A stretch of DNA of 45,615 nucleotides, from IMG/VR virus record IMGVR_UViG_3300022200_000088, positions 1-45,615 of that record; one strand, 5' to 3'. The position numbers and the translations under genes were made by a program. The DNA comes from a virus. The notes under the pieces were generated by a model. That model saw nothing but the letters and a program-made list of their open reading frames with translations, was not told the DNA's origin and did no database searches. Below, piece by piece: positions 24,070 to 31,547 of this stretch; positions within the stretch are counted from its first letter, which is position 1; each line of letters opens with the position of its first letter.

Positions 24070-24078
24070 TGCTATAAT
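24070..24078 (+). promoter_or_regulatory. Leaderless-type promoter for the Dps-like gene
   Basis: Extended -10 TGCTATAAT, then six bases, then ATG at 24085. Confidence 0.82.
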
Positions 24079-24084
24079 TTAAAT

Positions 24085-24510
24085 ATGGATAAACTATTAA
24101 AAGAATTGCTATCTGAGACCGTCGCTCTTAGATTTAAAGCACAGGGATATCACTGGAACATTGAGGGTATTAACTTTCAACAGTTCCACGAGTTATTCTC
24201 AGACATATATAATCAGTATGAGTCAGGTATTGATTCACTAGCAGAGTGGTTAAGAAAATTAGGCTTCTTAGCTCCTAGCGATCTCCTATCATTTTATAAT
24301 GACAGTACAGTAACAGAGTCTATCTCAGGTACAAACGGTCTAGCCATGGTGACAGATTTGCAGAACTCTAACTATCTAATGATTGAGAAGTTCAGCAATG
24401 CTGTAGACCAAGCTACAGAGATGAAGCAACATGCCCTTGCAAACTTCTTTGCAGAGCGTATGGATGCTCATCAAAAAATTGAATGGCAGCTAACTGCCAC
24501 AACTAAGTAA
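24085..24510 (+). CDS. Dps-like ferritin
   Basis: A 141-residue four-helix protein. H23-W, H35, D50 and E54 (YHWNIEG, FHELF, DSLAE) have the exact spacing of the intersubunit ferroxidase site in bacterial Dps. Dps proteins oxidise and store iron and protect DNA from peroxide. Starting at the leaderless ATG gives a normal Dps N-terminus; an upstream in-frame extension would run through the promoter and RNA. No basic DNA-binding tail is present. Confidence 0.88.
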   Translation: MDKLLKELLSETVALRFKAQGYHWNIEGINFQQFHELFSDIYNQYESGIDSLAEWLRKLGFLAPSDLLSFYNDSTVTESISGTNGLAMVTDLQNSNYLMIEKFSNAVDQATEMKQHALANFFAERMDAHQKIEWQLTATTK

Positions 24511-24520
24511 AGGAAAATAA

Positions 24521-25114
24521 ATGCCAAAAGGTAAAGGATCATATAGCGTAGGATCAAAGGGTAGCAATGGCTGCTCAGGATACCCAGTAGTTGGTGGAGA
24601 AGGTAAAGTTCATGGTTGCCACCCAACTAAAGGTGCAGCTATGGCACAAACTCGTGCTATTTATGCAAGTGAAAATGCAAAGAAGTCTGTCACCATCTCA
24701 GATCTAGAGAAGGCAATGGTTTCAGAGGGTGACTTTGTCATTGCCTCATGCGATGATGAGATCTATATTGGTCGTGTAGAGTATGTAATGACTACTGGAT
24801 CTTTAGGTATTCCTGGCTCAGAATACTATCTAGAGGCCACCAGTGACGCTCCAGGGGTACTTCTACGCACCCTTGAGTTCGAAGAAGAAGGACAATACTG
24901 GGAAGAGACTGCCTACCTTATTGGGGTAGCTGCAAGTGAAGTAACAAAGATTGCCCCACTACCATTAGAGGTAGAAGTAGACGTTATTGAACTTAATGGA
25001 CAGATGTCTATGCAGATGGAAGATAAGGCTGACACCCTTCTTGGAACCATGACCTTTGGTAAAGATTATACTAAGGCGGCACGTCAGACCTATCAGGCAG
25101 ACTCAAATGGCTAA
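24521..25114 (+). CDS. Head-associated protein with prohead-type N-terminal motif
   Basis: The N-terminal segment with VHGCHPTKGAAMAQTRAIYASE is the short HGCH...Q..A.YASE motif often attached to prohead protease or portal-region proteins. The rest is a beta-rich, acidic domain (GDFVIASCDDEIYIGRVEYV...), then the tail TFGKDYTKAARQTYQADSNG. That FGKDYTKA peptide recurs at the end of the next protein. AAAGGAAA precedes the ATG. A structural or assembly role is inferred; no protease triad is visible. Confidence 0.6.
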   Translation: MPKGKGSYSVGSKGSNGCSGYPVVGGEGKVHGCHPTKGAAMAQTRAIYASENAKKSVTISDLEKAMVSEGDFVIASCDDEIYIGRVEYVMTTGSLGIPGSEYYLEATSDAPGVLLRTLEFEEEGQYWEETAYLIGVAASEVTKIAPLPLEVEVDVIELNGQMSMQMEDKADTLLGTMTFGKDYTKAARQTYQADSNG

Positions 25115-25634
25115 TCCTTGTTGGGAGGGCTATACCCAAAGAGGTATGAAGCCAGGAGATAATGGAGCTATGGTTCCAAACTGTGTTCCAGTAGAGAAGG
25201 CAGATGACCTATGGGAAGACTCTGATGACGTTGTCTATGAGACTGACACCATGTCTAAAGCAGAGGGATACTCTCCACCAGCTGGAGCTAGATCTGCTGC
25301 AAAGAAAGCTATTAAGTTTAAAGAAGATGGTAAGGCTACTGGAGCAGGTACTGCTGTAGGTTGGACCAGAGCAGGGCAGTTATCTAGAGGAGAGACAATC
25401 TCTCTAAGTACTGTTAAGCGTATGTACTCTTACTTTTCACGTCACGAGGTAGACAAGAAGGGTAAGGACTGGGCTAACCAGGCTAACCCATCTAATGGAT
25501 ATATCATGTGGCTTGCTTGGGGTGGAGATGCTGGCTTCTCTTGGTCACGAGGTATTGTACAGCGTGAAGCAAATAAGACATTGTTTGCTGATTTTGGTAA
25601 AGATTATACCAAGGCAATGAGAATCACTCTCTAA
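25107..25634 (+). CDS. Head-associated protein sharing the FGKDYTKA tail
   Basis: A 175-residue protein beginning MANPCWEGYTQRGMKPGDNG. Its core (SPPAGARSAAKKAIKF, TAVGWTRAGQLSRGETISL, VKRMYSYFSRHE, GYIMWLAWGGDAGFSWSR) is a domain found near portal or prohead genes in actinophages, of unknown activity. It ends ADFGKDYTKAMRITL. The ATG at 25107 overlaps the previous gene by eight bases; an earlier in-frame TTG lies inside the other gene's tail. A terminator follows. Confidence 0.65.
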   Translation: MANPCWEGYTQRGMKPGDNGAMVPNCVPVEKADDLWEDSDDVVYETDTMSKAEGYSPPAGARSAAKKAIKFKEDGKATGAGTAVGWTRAGQLSRGETISLSTVKRMYSYFSRHEVDKKGKDWANQANPSNGYIMWLAWGGDAGFSWSRGIVQREANKTLFADFGKDYTKAMRITL

Positions 25635-25649
25635 TACTAAACTAAATAA

Positions 25650-25805
25650 TTAATCCTGTGAGTAATTTAAAAATACTTGCAGGATTTTTTTAGTGTATTT
25701 ATCATAGTCAACTTCAATGATCGAGTTATCAGAGTCTATCTTATGAATCTTTATGTCTTTACCCATTTCAAACATAATGTTTCTAATCTGTTCTTCTATG
25801 TCCAT
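25650..25805 (-). CDS. Small acidic protein coupled to the HNH gene (51 aa)
   Basis: Its ATG overlaps the HNH stop (TAATG). The product MDIEEQIRNIMFEMGKDIKI... is acidic/helical with a short beta stretch (NSIIEVDYDKY). The last codons lie within the bidirectional hairpin. Not recognised; coupling suggests a partner of the HNH protein. Confidence 0.55.
   Translation of the reverse strand: MDIEEQIRNIMFEMGKDIKIHKIDSDNSIIEVDYDKYTKKILQVFLNYSQD
25652..25691 (+). terminator. Rho-independent terminator
   Basis: AATCCTG pairs with CAGGATT, the stem continues as AGTA/TACT, and seven T follow on the plus strand. It also overlaps the 3' end of the minus-strand ORF at 25650-25805. Confidence 0.88.
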
Positions 25806-26089
25806 TAGCTTTCTGACAGCCCATGTTCTCTGCTATAGGTTCTCACCTTGTGACAATTAGAACAAACAACATCACACTTAGCTACTTCTTTCCAGGCCAT
25901 CTCTTTACCAAAGTTCTTCAATACACGAGTAACGTTATCTATCTTCTGTTCTCCTGGACGGTGATCAAACTCTAAGACGTAGTGGGGAAACTTATTTCGG
26001 CAATCAAAACATCCACGCTTCTCTTTCAAAAGATGAAGCTCTTCTAGGACCTTTGCACACTCTTCACGGTGCTTCTTTGACTTGACCAT
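25805..26089 (-). CDS. HNH endonuclease
   Basis: A 94-residue protein with two zinc knuckles (CFDC; CSNC) around LEFDHRPGEQK and VCSNCHKVRTYSREHG, the core of an HNH nuclease (D-H, N, H). A basic N-terminus (MVKSKKHREE) could bind DNA. It stands alone on the minus strand between plus-strand units, as free-standing homing endonucleases do. A -10 TATACT ends seven bases before its ATG. Confidence 0.85.
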   Translation of the reverse strand: MVKSKKHREECAKVLEELHLLKEKRGCFDCRNKFPHYVLEFDHRPGEQKIDNVTRVLKNFGKEMAWKEVAKCDVVCSNCHKVRTYSREHGLSES

Positions 26090-26096
26090 TGCTACA

Positions 26097-26102
26097 AGTA
26101 TA
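26097..26102 (-). promoter_or_regulatory. -10 box for the HNH gene
   Basis: TATACT on the minus strand, seven bases before the ATG; divergent from the promoter at 26112-26120. Near-leaderless geometry. Confidence 0.55.
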
Positions 26103-26111
26103 ACCTATTTT

Positions 26112-26120
26112 TGATATACT
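26112..26120 (+). promoter_or_regulatory. Leaderless-type promoter for 26127
   Basis: Extended -10 TGATATACT followed by six bases and ATG 26127. Confidence 0.8.
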
Positions 26121-26126
26121 TGAAGT

Positions 26127-26816
26127 ATGAATTTCGTATATATATGTAGACCTGGCCAAAATGAAGAACTTAGATATTCTATTAGATCCGTAATGTCAAC
26201 CTTTCCAGATGCAAAAGTTTGGGTAGTTGGGGGAAAGCCAGATTGGTATACTGGTAACTATGTACAGGTAAGACAGAACTCTACAAAGTATACTAATGCT
26301 AGAGATAACCTAGAAGCTATATGTAACTCTGAGGATATCCCAGAGAACTTTATCCTAATGAATGATGACTTCTTCATTGTTAAGCCTATTAAAGATATTC
26401 AATATCTAAATGGTGGATTATTGTCCGAAAAGATTGAATACTATAACGAATTGACTCCTAACACATCCTATGTTAGGAGCCTACAGGAGACCCATAGACG
26501 GCTTTTGAAAAGAGGCATAGTAAATCCTTTAGACTACGAGTTACATGTCCCTATGCCTATGCACAAGGTCGGTTTAAAGGCTTCTATGGCAGGAGGATCT
26601 CTCTGGAGATCAGTTTATGGCAATATGTTCGGGGTAGGTGGAGAAACTATCAAAGATGTTAAGGTTTACAATGGTGGCCCACTAATGCCTAAGTCATATG
26701 ACTATGAACAATTGGACCAACCATATCTATCTACAGATGATTTATCATTTGATACTGTTTTGAACGTAATGCTAAAAGATATGTTTTCTGTGGCTAGCGA
26801 TTACGAACAAGGTTAA
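26127..26816 (+). CDS. Stealth-like sugar-phosphotransferase / GT-A protein
   Basis: A 229-residue protein with LRYSIRSVMSTFPDAKVWVVGGKPDW, then NARDNLEAICNSEDIPENFILMNDDFFIVKPI. The last segment matches the conserved NDD region of Stealth proteins (hexose-1-phosphate transferases) and related GT-A enzymes. It lacks the extra conserved regions of full Stealth proteins, so it is a minimal or diverged form. It converges with the large glycosyltransferase gene (23-base tail overlap). A role in capsular-type or virion glycans is inferred. Confidence 0.65.
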   Translation: MNFVYICRPGQNEELRYSIRSVMSTFPDAKVWVVGGKPDWYTGNYVQVRQNSTKYTNARDNLEAICNSEDIPENFILMNDDFFIVKPIKDIQYLNGGLLSEKIEYYNELTPNTSYVRSLQETHRRLLKRGIVNPLDYELHVPMPMHKVGLKASMAGGSLWRSVYGNMFGVGGETIKDVKVYNGGPLMPKSYDYEQLDQPYLSTDDLSFDTVLNVMLKDMFSVASDYEQG

Positions 26817-29208
26817 TCAAAGCTTCCTCAACCTCATTAAGCTGTGGTTCAAAGGCATCAGATATCTCCTTAGCTCTTAATCTAGCAGCATCTGAATGCT
26901 GTTTATAAGTAGCCTCATCGTCTAGACTCATGATTGCCTCTACAAAGCTTGCAACGTCTCGTTCTTCTGCAAACACTCCAGATTCTCCGAGGGACTCTAA
27001 TAGTCCAGGAGTAGATGTAGCGATAGTCGGAATCCCAGAAGCAGCAGCCTCCATGCCAACACGACCCCAACTCTCATAAGAAGATGGCATTAGAAGGATC
27101 TTTGATTGTTTAAAGACTTCTCGCATATCTTCCTGGTTTTCTAAAACGGTAACGTTAGGAAGATCTTTTGGATAAATAATCTGATCTCCATAACCACCCT
27201 TAACTGCAATAAACTTACGGTTAGGCATTACTCTAGCTAATTGCCAGAAGATGTTGCCACCCTTTAAGTCAATTAGATTAACTAATGTAATAGCCTCTGC
27301 TCCAGAATTGTCTACAGAATATTTTTCCATATCCATTGGAGGATATAGAACTATTTTAGGCACATCCAATTTGGCAAAACTATCATTAACCCATTTAGAG
27401 TTAGAAATAATCATTTGAGTGTTTGTATTATTTAACCTATATAGACGTAAAGAGCCGTCTCCATGGGCTAGATGTACTAATGGCCTTCTAGCACTAGAGG
27501 CAAGACCTAGAGCATTACGAGTAGCATCCAATTGTGTCAGGATGATTTCATATCTCTTAGCGGTATTGTGAAGTTCAGCCATGGGTCTAATGCTTATACC
27601 GTCATGCACATCTACCCCAGGGCTATTACAAAAAACAGTTACCTGGTGTCCCCTTTTCTTTAATCCAATTAGAATCTGGTGTAGAGTTATCTCTGCTCCA
27701 GCTTTTACTAATGGGACATAATCCTTTACATAAACAGCAATCTTTAGAGCAGACTCAGATGGCATATCTTTTGATCTAACTAGATCTAAGACATCTACAG
27801 CAGTTGTTCTTGTCTGATAGATCTCATATAGCCTTTTATTATTGTGGTAGTTCTGGTCTTCTCTAGACTGAATCTTATGGCTAAGGCTAAAGGCAATGCC
27901 CTTATGAGCAATGTACTGACCTCCATGAACAAGCTTGTGAACATATTGCATAGCGGTATCTTCATAACCCCATCCTTTAAACTTTTCATCCATCCCACCA
28001 AGCATCCACCAAGCTTTAGGGGTCATGACATTTACCCCAGAACAAGCTGTAGCAAATGTTTGAGCATAGCAATCTATAAGAGCAGTACCATTAAAAAAGT
28101 CTGAAGTTCCCTGATCTTTTAGCATTCTATATTCTGTATATGGAATATGGATCTTGTTATCTATCTTAGCAGCCTCAATTGACTCTAATAGTGGATATAA
28201 TTGTGGAAAGGTATCTGCATCACTAATTACGATTACTTCACAACCAGCTGCTTCAGCGGCTGCTACACCATCATTACGACTACCGCTTGGTTGCCAGTCA
28301 TCTCCTGCACGGTTAGCAAGGAATATTTCAGCATCTGGTAAGTTTTCTCTATACCATGCCATCAATGCTTCAAATGCAGGTAAACGACTTGGCTGTTCTC
28401 TCCAGGGAATAACAATTCCAACTTTAGTAGTAGTTCTTTTAATATCCATTGTAGCCCTATCTGTCATGTTTACGGGGGTAGAGTGATTTGGCATACCCTT
28501 TAGTAAGTTATCATCTTTAATTCCAATATGAGTAATATAAGCATCATAGGGATTCGTAGCCCAGAAACCAGAAGATCCATTAGGATACTTCTTCATTAAG
28601 TACTTACCAAAAGAAAGCTCGTGGTCTTTCTCTGTAATAGCATTGTAGTCTTCAGTTAGAATCTTTTTACTAAACACATTCGGATTGTGAGACCAGAAAT
28701 AAAAGTCACCACGCCATTCATACCAAGAATCGGTATCGTTATTGTTAACAGACGTCATGGTGCCAGGGATGTTCATGTGATGTAGCAAAAGACTACCAGC
28801 GTTAATATCTAAAACGTGATATGGGGCATACCAAACTACCCTAGGAATTCGCATTTGAAGTATATCAGGGTTTGACTCAATTGCTTTCCCAATACTAGAA
28901 AGCTTTAGTGGACGATTAAGCATCCAGTCTTCTTCAACTTCTAGAATATAGTCTACATCTAGATTCTTAATATAGTTAAAGATAGTTTGGATAGCTACCT
29001 TTTGTCCTCTGGCTTTGTTTCCAATAGGGACAATCGTAAAACGATCTCCAAATGTGTCATTAAGCCACTTTACATATCTAGCATCCCCTGAGTCATCAAA
29101 GATGATCTTATACTCTGGAGTCTCTACTAAATTAGTCTCCCAAGATGCGATTGTTCTTTCGAGATAGCCTCTTCTGCCATTCCCTAAAACAAACCAGCAA
29201 AACTTCAT
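26794..29208 (-). CDS. Three-module glycosyltransferase
   Basis: An 804-residue fusion. Module 1 (about 1-265): GT-A-like, with FVLGNGRRGYLERTI and DYILEVEEDW (acidic metal site). Module 2 (about 266-480): second GT-A, with GIVIPWREQPSR, VISDADTFPQ and GGMDEKFKGWGYEDTAM (GT27-type C-terminal site). Module 3 (about 495-804): GT4-type GT-B, with VPLVKAGAEITLHQIL, ISNSKWV, and MPSSYESWGRVGMEAAASGIPTIAT (nucleotide-binding ExE region). AAAGGA precedes the ATG. It could build several linkages of one glycan chain. Confidence 0.88.
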   Translation of the reverse strand: MKFCWFVLGNGRRGYLERTIASWETNLVETPEYKIIFDDSGDARYVKWLNDTFGDRFTIVPIGNKARGQKVAIQTIFNYIKNLDVDYILEVEEDWMLNRPLKLSSIGKAIESNPDILQMRIPRVVWYAPYHVLDINAGSLLLHHMNIPGTMTSVNNNDTDSWYEWRGDFYFWSHNPNVFSKKILTEDYNAITEKDHELSFGKYLMKKYPNGSSGFWATNPYDAYITHIGIKDDNLLKGMPNHSTPVNMTDRATMDIKRTTTKVGIVIPWREQPSRLPAFEALMAWYRENLPDAEIFLANRAGDDWQPSGSRNDGVAAAEAAGCEVIVISDADTFPQLYPLLESIEAAKIDNKIHIPYTEYRMLKDQGTSDFFNGTALIDCYAQTFATACSGVNVMTPKAWWMLGGMDEKFKGWGYEDTAMQYVHKLVHGGQYIAHKGIAFSLSHKIQSREDQNYHNNKRLYEIYQTRTTAVDVLDLVRSKDMPSESALKIAVYVKDYVPLVKAGAEITLHQILIGLKKRGHQVTVFCNSPGVDVHDGISIRPMAELHNTAKRYEIILTQLDATRNALGLASSARRPLVHLAHGDGSLRLYRLNNTNTQMIISNSKWVNDSFAKLDVPKIVLYPPMDMEKYSVDNSGAEAITLVNLIDLKGGNIFWQLARVMPNRKFIAVKGGYGDQIIYPKDLPNVTVLENQEDMREVFKQSKILLMPSSYESWGRVGMEAAASGIPTIATSTPGLLESLGESGVFAEERDVASFVEAIMSLDDEATYKQHSDAARLRAKEISDAFEPQLNEVEEALINLVRNR

Positions 29209-29229
29209 GCTACAATCCTTTCTTATAAA

Positions 29230-29238
29230 AGTATATCA
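29230..29238 (-). promoter_or_regulatory. Extended -10 promoter for the fused glycosyltransferase
   Basis: TGATATACT on the minus strand, between tRNA-Arg and the gene; the leader holds AAAGGA before the ATG at 29208. Confidence 0.65.
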
Positions 29239-29241
29239 TGG

Positions 29242-29313
29242 TCCCCCTAGAGAGATTCGAACTCCCGACCTGTAGGGTAGAAACCTATTGCTCTTCCGCT
29301 GAGCTATAGAGGG
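29242..29313 (-). tRNA. tRNA-Arg (TCT)
   Basis: Acceptor CCCTCTA pairs with TAGGGGG, D arm AGCTC/GAGC, anticodon loop TTTCTAC, T arm GGGAG-TTCGAAT-CTCTC, discriminator A. It reads AGA, useful in an AT-rich phage. Confidence 0.93.
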
Positions 29314-29321
29314 TTATTATG

Positions 29322-29843
29322 TTAGAATGTAGCGTAAAAAACACCAACAACACTATATTCTTCATGGTTTATGATTCCTGCAAATGTTTTTAAAACCTCA
29401 TCAGTTGACCAATCTTCTTTAACATGTTCTTCATATGGATTACCATGTTCATGTCCTTGAGGATAGTTAATGATTGGAATAGATATGATGGCATGTTTAG
29501 CCATTTGTGAAACCCTGGACCATACAGACACAGCTTCTTCCTTTGTCATATGCTCTAAAACATCGCCAAGGATTACTAGATCGTAATTGAAGTCATTCCA
29601 ATTCCTAACATCATCTGAGAAAACATTGCTATATTTACTTCTCAAATCATTATACTCAATGTATGGCTCCCAGATTTCAATTGCATCAATTTTTTCTACC
29701 ATAATGAAGTTGTCTTCTAAAAGTTTTGCGTATGTTCCACTACCTGCACCAACATCTAACACAGTACGAATATCTTTTTCTATAATCCATTCAGCAGTTT
29801 CTTTCTTGCCATCTGAAGAGGAAGTTCCTTTTACTATATACAT
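29322..29843 (-). CDS. Class I SAM-dependent methyltransferase
   Basis: A 173-residue Rossmann methyltransferase: motif I VLDVGAGSGTY at residues 28-38, acidic end of beta2 (IDAIEIWEPY), and motif IV LVILGDVLEHM. It has no DNA-methylase catalytic motif (DPPY/NPPY), so small-molecule or glycan methylation is likelier. Start at 29843 chosen for GAAAGG six bases upstream; an in-frame ATG at 29864 is possible, and further upstream the frame runs into tRNA-Leu. It lies beside glycosyltransferases. Confidence 0.83.
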   Translation of the reverse strand: MYIVKGTSSSDGKKETAEWIIEKDIRTVLDVGAGSGTYAKLLEDNFIMVEKIDAIEIWEPYIEYNDLRSKYSNVFSDDVRNWNDFNYDLVILGDVLEHMTKEEAVSVWSRVSQMAKHAIISIPIINYPQGHEHGNPYEEHVKEDWSTDEVLKTFAGIINHEEYSVVGVFYATF

Positions 29844-29893
29844 ATAAATCCTTTCAATAGACATTCTAACATATTTTCTAAAACTACATACAG

Positions 29894-29966
29894 TGCTCCA
29901 GGTGGGACTCGAACCCACACTGTAAAGATTTTAAGTCTTCCTTCTCTGCCATTGGAATACTGGAGC
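29894..29966 (-). tRNA. tRNA-Leu (TAA), short variable arm
   Basis: Acceptor GCTCCAG pairs with CTGGAGC, D stem TTCC/GGAA, anticodon stem AAGA/TCTT with loop CTTAAAA, T arm GTGGG-TTCGAGT-CCCAC, discriminator A. The variable region is only about five bases, whereas bacterial tRNA-Leu is normally class II with a long arm. Confidence 0.82.
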
Positions 29967-29967
29967 G

Positions 29968-30041
29968 TACTGCGACTGGGATTTGAACCCAGATAACCCA
30001 AGATATAAGCTTGGTTCATTGACCTGTTATGATATCGCAGA
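29968..30041 (-). tRNA. tRNA-Ile (TAT)
   Basis: D stem TCAT/ATGA, anticodon stem CCAAG/CTTGG with loop CTTATAT, T arm CTGGG-TTCAAAT-CCCAG, acceptor CTGCGA/TCGCAG plus a T-T mismatch at pair 1-72. It would decode AUA. Confidence 0.85.
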
Positions 30042-30042
30042 G

Positions 30043-30116
30043 TGGGGCGTGTCGGACTTGAACCGACGACCGAACGATTATGAGTCGTTTGCTCTAACCA
30101 GCTGAGCTAACACCCC
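30043..30116 (-). tRNA. tRNA-Met or tRNA-Ile2 (CAT)
   Basis: Acceptor GGGGTGT pairs with ACGCCCC, D arm AGCTC/GAGC, anticodon stem AACGA/TCGTT with loop CTCATAA, T arm GTCGG-TTCAAGT-CCGAC, discriminator A. The paired 1-72 position argues against an initiator. Elongator Met versus lysidine-modified Ile cannot be separated by sequence alone here. Confidence 0.92.
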
Positions 30117-30122
30117 GTACAT

Positions 30123-30821
30123 CTATAGACCAGCTATAAATGCATTCACAGTATTAGGAAATGATTCCTCTGTGAGAGTTTGTACTGCCTTTGCATAGTC
30201 CTGGATCTCAACCTGGGCATCATGTCCAAGTCTTTGCTCTAGGAATGTAATTGCACCCTGCAAGGATGTAGTCCAACGCCAGCGTACATACATACCGTAT
30301 GCTGGTAGGAATAGTCTTGCAAGTTCTGGGGCAACGTTATCTTCCATTGCTTCATGGTAAAGCTTTACCCCATCACTAATAGATTCACGAAGCTTATTAG
30401 TATAGTGAGCACCATTACTAAAGTGAATTGGCTCACCACTACCTTGCTTGCTATTCTCTGGCTTACTTCTCCATGCCGATGCAGACGGGGTATAGAATTC
30501 CTCAGACTCAGTAATATATCTACGAGAAGATTCATTCCAGCCATTCTGATCGTCTACATGGGTAGAGCCTACAGCATACTTCCACCATTGACGTGCTACA
30601 AAGAGTGGTGCATACACTTCGAATGTGAGTGCAGCATGTCTAAATGGGCTAGTGTGTTTCTCTCTGATGAGGAACTCCAGAAGCTTTGCATCTCTCGGTG
30701 TAAACTCAGTAGATTCTTTATCATAACTAACCCTAGCAGCATTGACAATAGATAGGTCACTGCCAAGAGTGTCCACCAGTCGTACGTACCCATGGTCCAG
30801 TACATCAATCTTCGATTCCAT
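30123..30821 (-). CDS. thyX: Flavin-dependent thymidylate synthase
   Basis: A 232-residue ThyX: SPFRHAALTFEVYAPLFVARQWWKY, then WNESSRRY at residues 95-102, and the C-terminal RWRWTTSLQGAITFLEQRLGHDAQVEI. The canonical RHRxxSxNExSxRY motif is split: the RHR part is replaced by WKY-type residues and about eight residues are inserted before NESSRRY. Similar variants occur in other actinophage ThyX proteins. It makes dTMP from dUMP and completes the RNR/NrdH/MazG supply set. It is the last protein gene before the tRNA block. Confidence 0.93.
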   Translation of the reverse strand: MESKIDVLDHGYVRLVDTLGSDLSIVNAARVSYDKESTEFTPRDAKLLEFLIREKHTSPFRHAALTFEVYAPLFVARQWWKYAVGSTHVDDQNGWNESSRRYITESEEFYTPSASAWRSKPENSKQGSGEPIHFSNGAHYTNKLRESISDGVKLYHEAMEDNVAPELARLFLPAYGMYVRWRWTTSLQGAITFLEQRLGHDAQVEIQDYAKAVQTLTEESFPNTVNAFIAGL

Positions 30822-31032
30822 ATTTATCCCTAATTAGTTTAATTGCAAGTTCTAGACCTTCTTCTGTAAAGGTCATAGTCCTTGTTACGTTCTTTGCCAA
30901 CTGCTCTTGTAGCATATCTATAATCTCAGATGCTCTGTCTCGTGCAGCATATGTTTTAAAGTCTTCTAGTAGACCACGAGACATGAGAAGACTGTCTGAA
31001 CTAACAGTCTCAAAGTCATTAACCCTACTCAC
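30805..31032 (-). CDS. Hypothetical helical protein (75 aa)
   Basis: Not recognised by function. Helical and charged (SRGLLEDFKTYAARDRASEIIDMLQEQLAKNVTRTMTFTEEGLELAIKLIRDKYG). Overlaps thyX by 17 bases and the upstream gene by eight, so it belongs to the same operon. Confidence 0.7.
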   Translation of the reverse strand: MSRVNDFETVSSDSLLMSRGLLEDFKTYAARDRASEIIDMLQEQLAKNVTRTMTFTEEGLELAIKLIRDKYGIED

Positions 31033-31318
31033 TGACTAATGCCTTTACTTCTGGGTACTCCAAATATTCTGGGTACTCTTCAAGAACTTCTTTAGCAGTC
31101 TTAGCAATGTTATCCCAGTTCTCAAGCATCTGAATCCAGACACCTTCTGGAACTACGTCCTTCCACTCATCCTCAATATACATCTTTGGAATCTGTGTCT
31201 TATCAATAATCGTATAGCCCCATGTGATACCATCTAATTCAAATGGTGCAATCAGTATCTCTTGTGGGTCTTTACGAAGTCCTACGCCTTGTAGCTGGCC
31301 TGGAGTTGGTTCACTCAT
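31025..31318 (-). CDS. Hypothetical acidic protein (97 aa)
   Basis: MSEPTPGQLQGVGLRKDPQEILIAPFELDGITWGYTIIDKTQIPKMYIEDEWKDVVPEGVW... is an acidic alpha/beta protein. AAAAGG nine bases upstream selects ATG 31318 over the earlier in-frame ATG 31339. The N-terminal SEPTPGQL is likely flexible. Not recognised. Confidence 0.7.
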   Translation of the reverse strand: MSEPTPGQLQGVGLRKDPQEILIAPFELDGITWGYTIIDKTQIPKMYIEDEWKDVVPEGVWIQMLENWDNIAKTAKEVLEEYPEYLEYPEVKALVSE

Positions 31319-31319
31319 A

Positions 31320-31547
31320 TTAATATTCCTTTTTCTCATGGACTACTCCATGCTTGTCATCAATGTACTTGTGAATTCTACGCAAAGCGATAGCCCTAGA
31401 TACGGCATAGCCTACAACTAGGAATACAGCATTCCAAAAGAATTCTGATACCATGTGCTCAAAGCCAAAGGTCACATCCATAATAGATGAAAGGATATCT
31501 CCACCATCGTGAGCGTGTTCGTCGTGAATCTCATTAACTAAGTTCAA
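31320..31547 (-). CDS. Single-span membrane protein (75 aa)
   Basis: An acidic/His N-terminal part (MNLVNEIHDEHAHDGG) precedes one membrane segment (FFWNAVFLVVGYAVSRAIAL) and a basic tail (RRIHKYIDDKHGVVHEKKEY). Operon position is between two soluble hypothetical proteins. No function assigned. Confidence 0.68.
   Translation of the reverse strand: MNLVNEIHDEHAHDGGDILSSIMDVTFGFEHMVSEFFWNAVFLVVGYAVSRAIALRRIHKYIDDKHGVVHEKKEY

Noticed and set aside
27844-28486. Plus-strand ORFs inside the large glycosyltransferase gene
   Set aside because: Antisense shadows without ribosome sites, within a well-supported 804-codon gene.
29894-29966. Ochre suppressor tRNA
   Set aside because: The anticodon is TAA, which reads UUA; a suppressor of UAA would need TTA.
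29834-30019. Minus-strand ORF upstream of the methyltransferase, and the longer methyltransferase start at 29918
   Set aside because: Both read through tRNA-Leu; a ribosome site supports the start at 29843.
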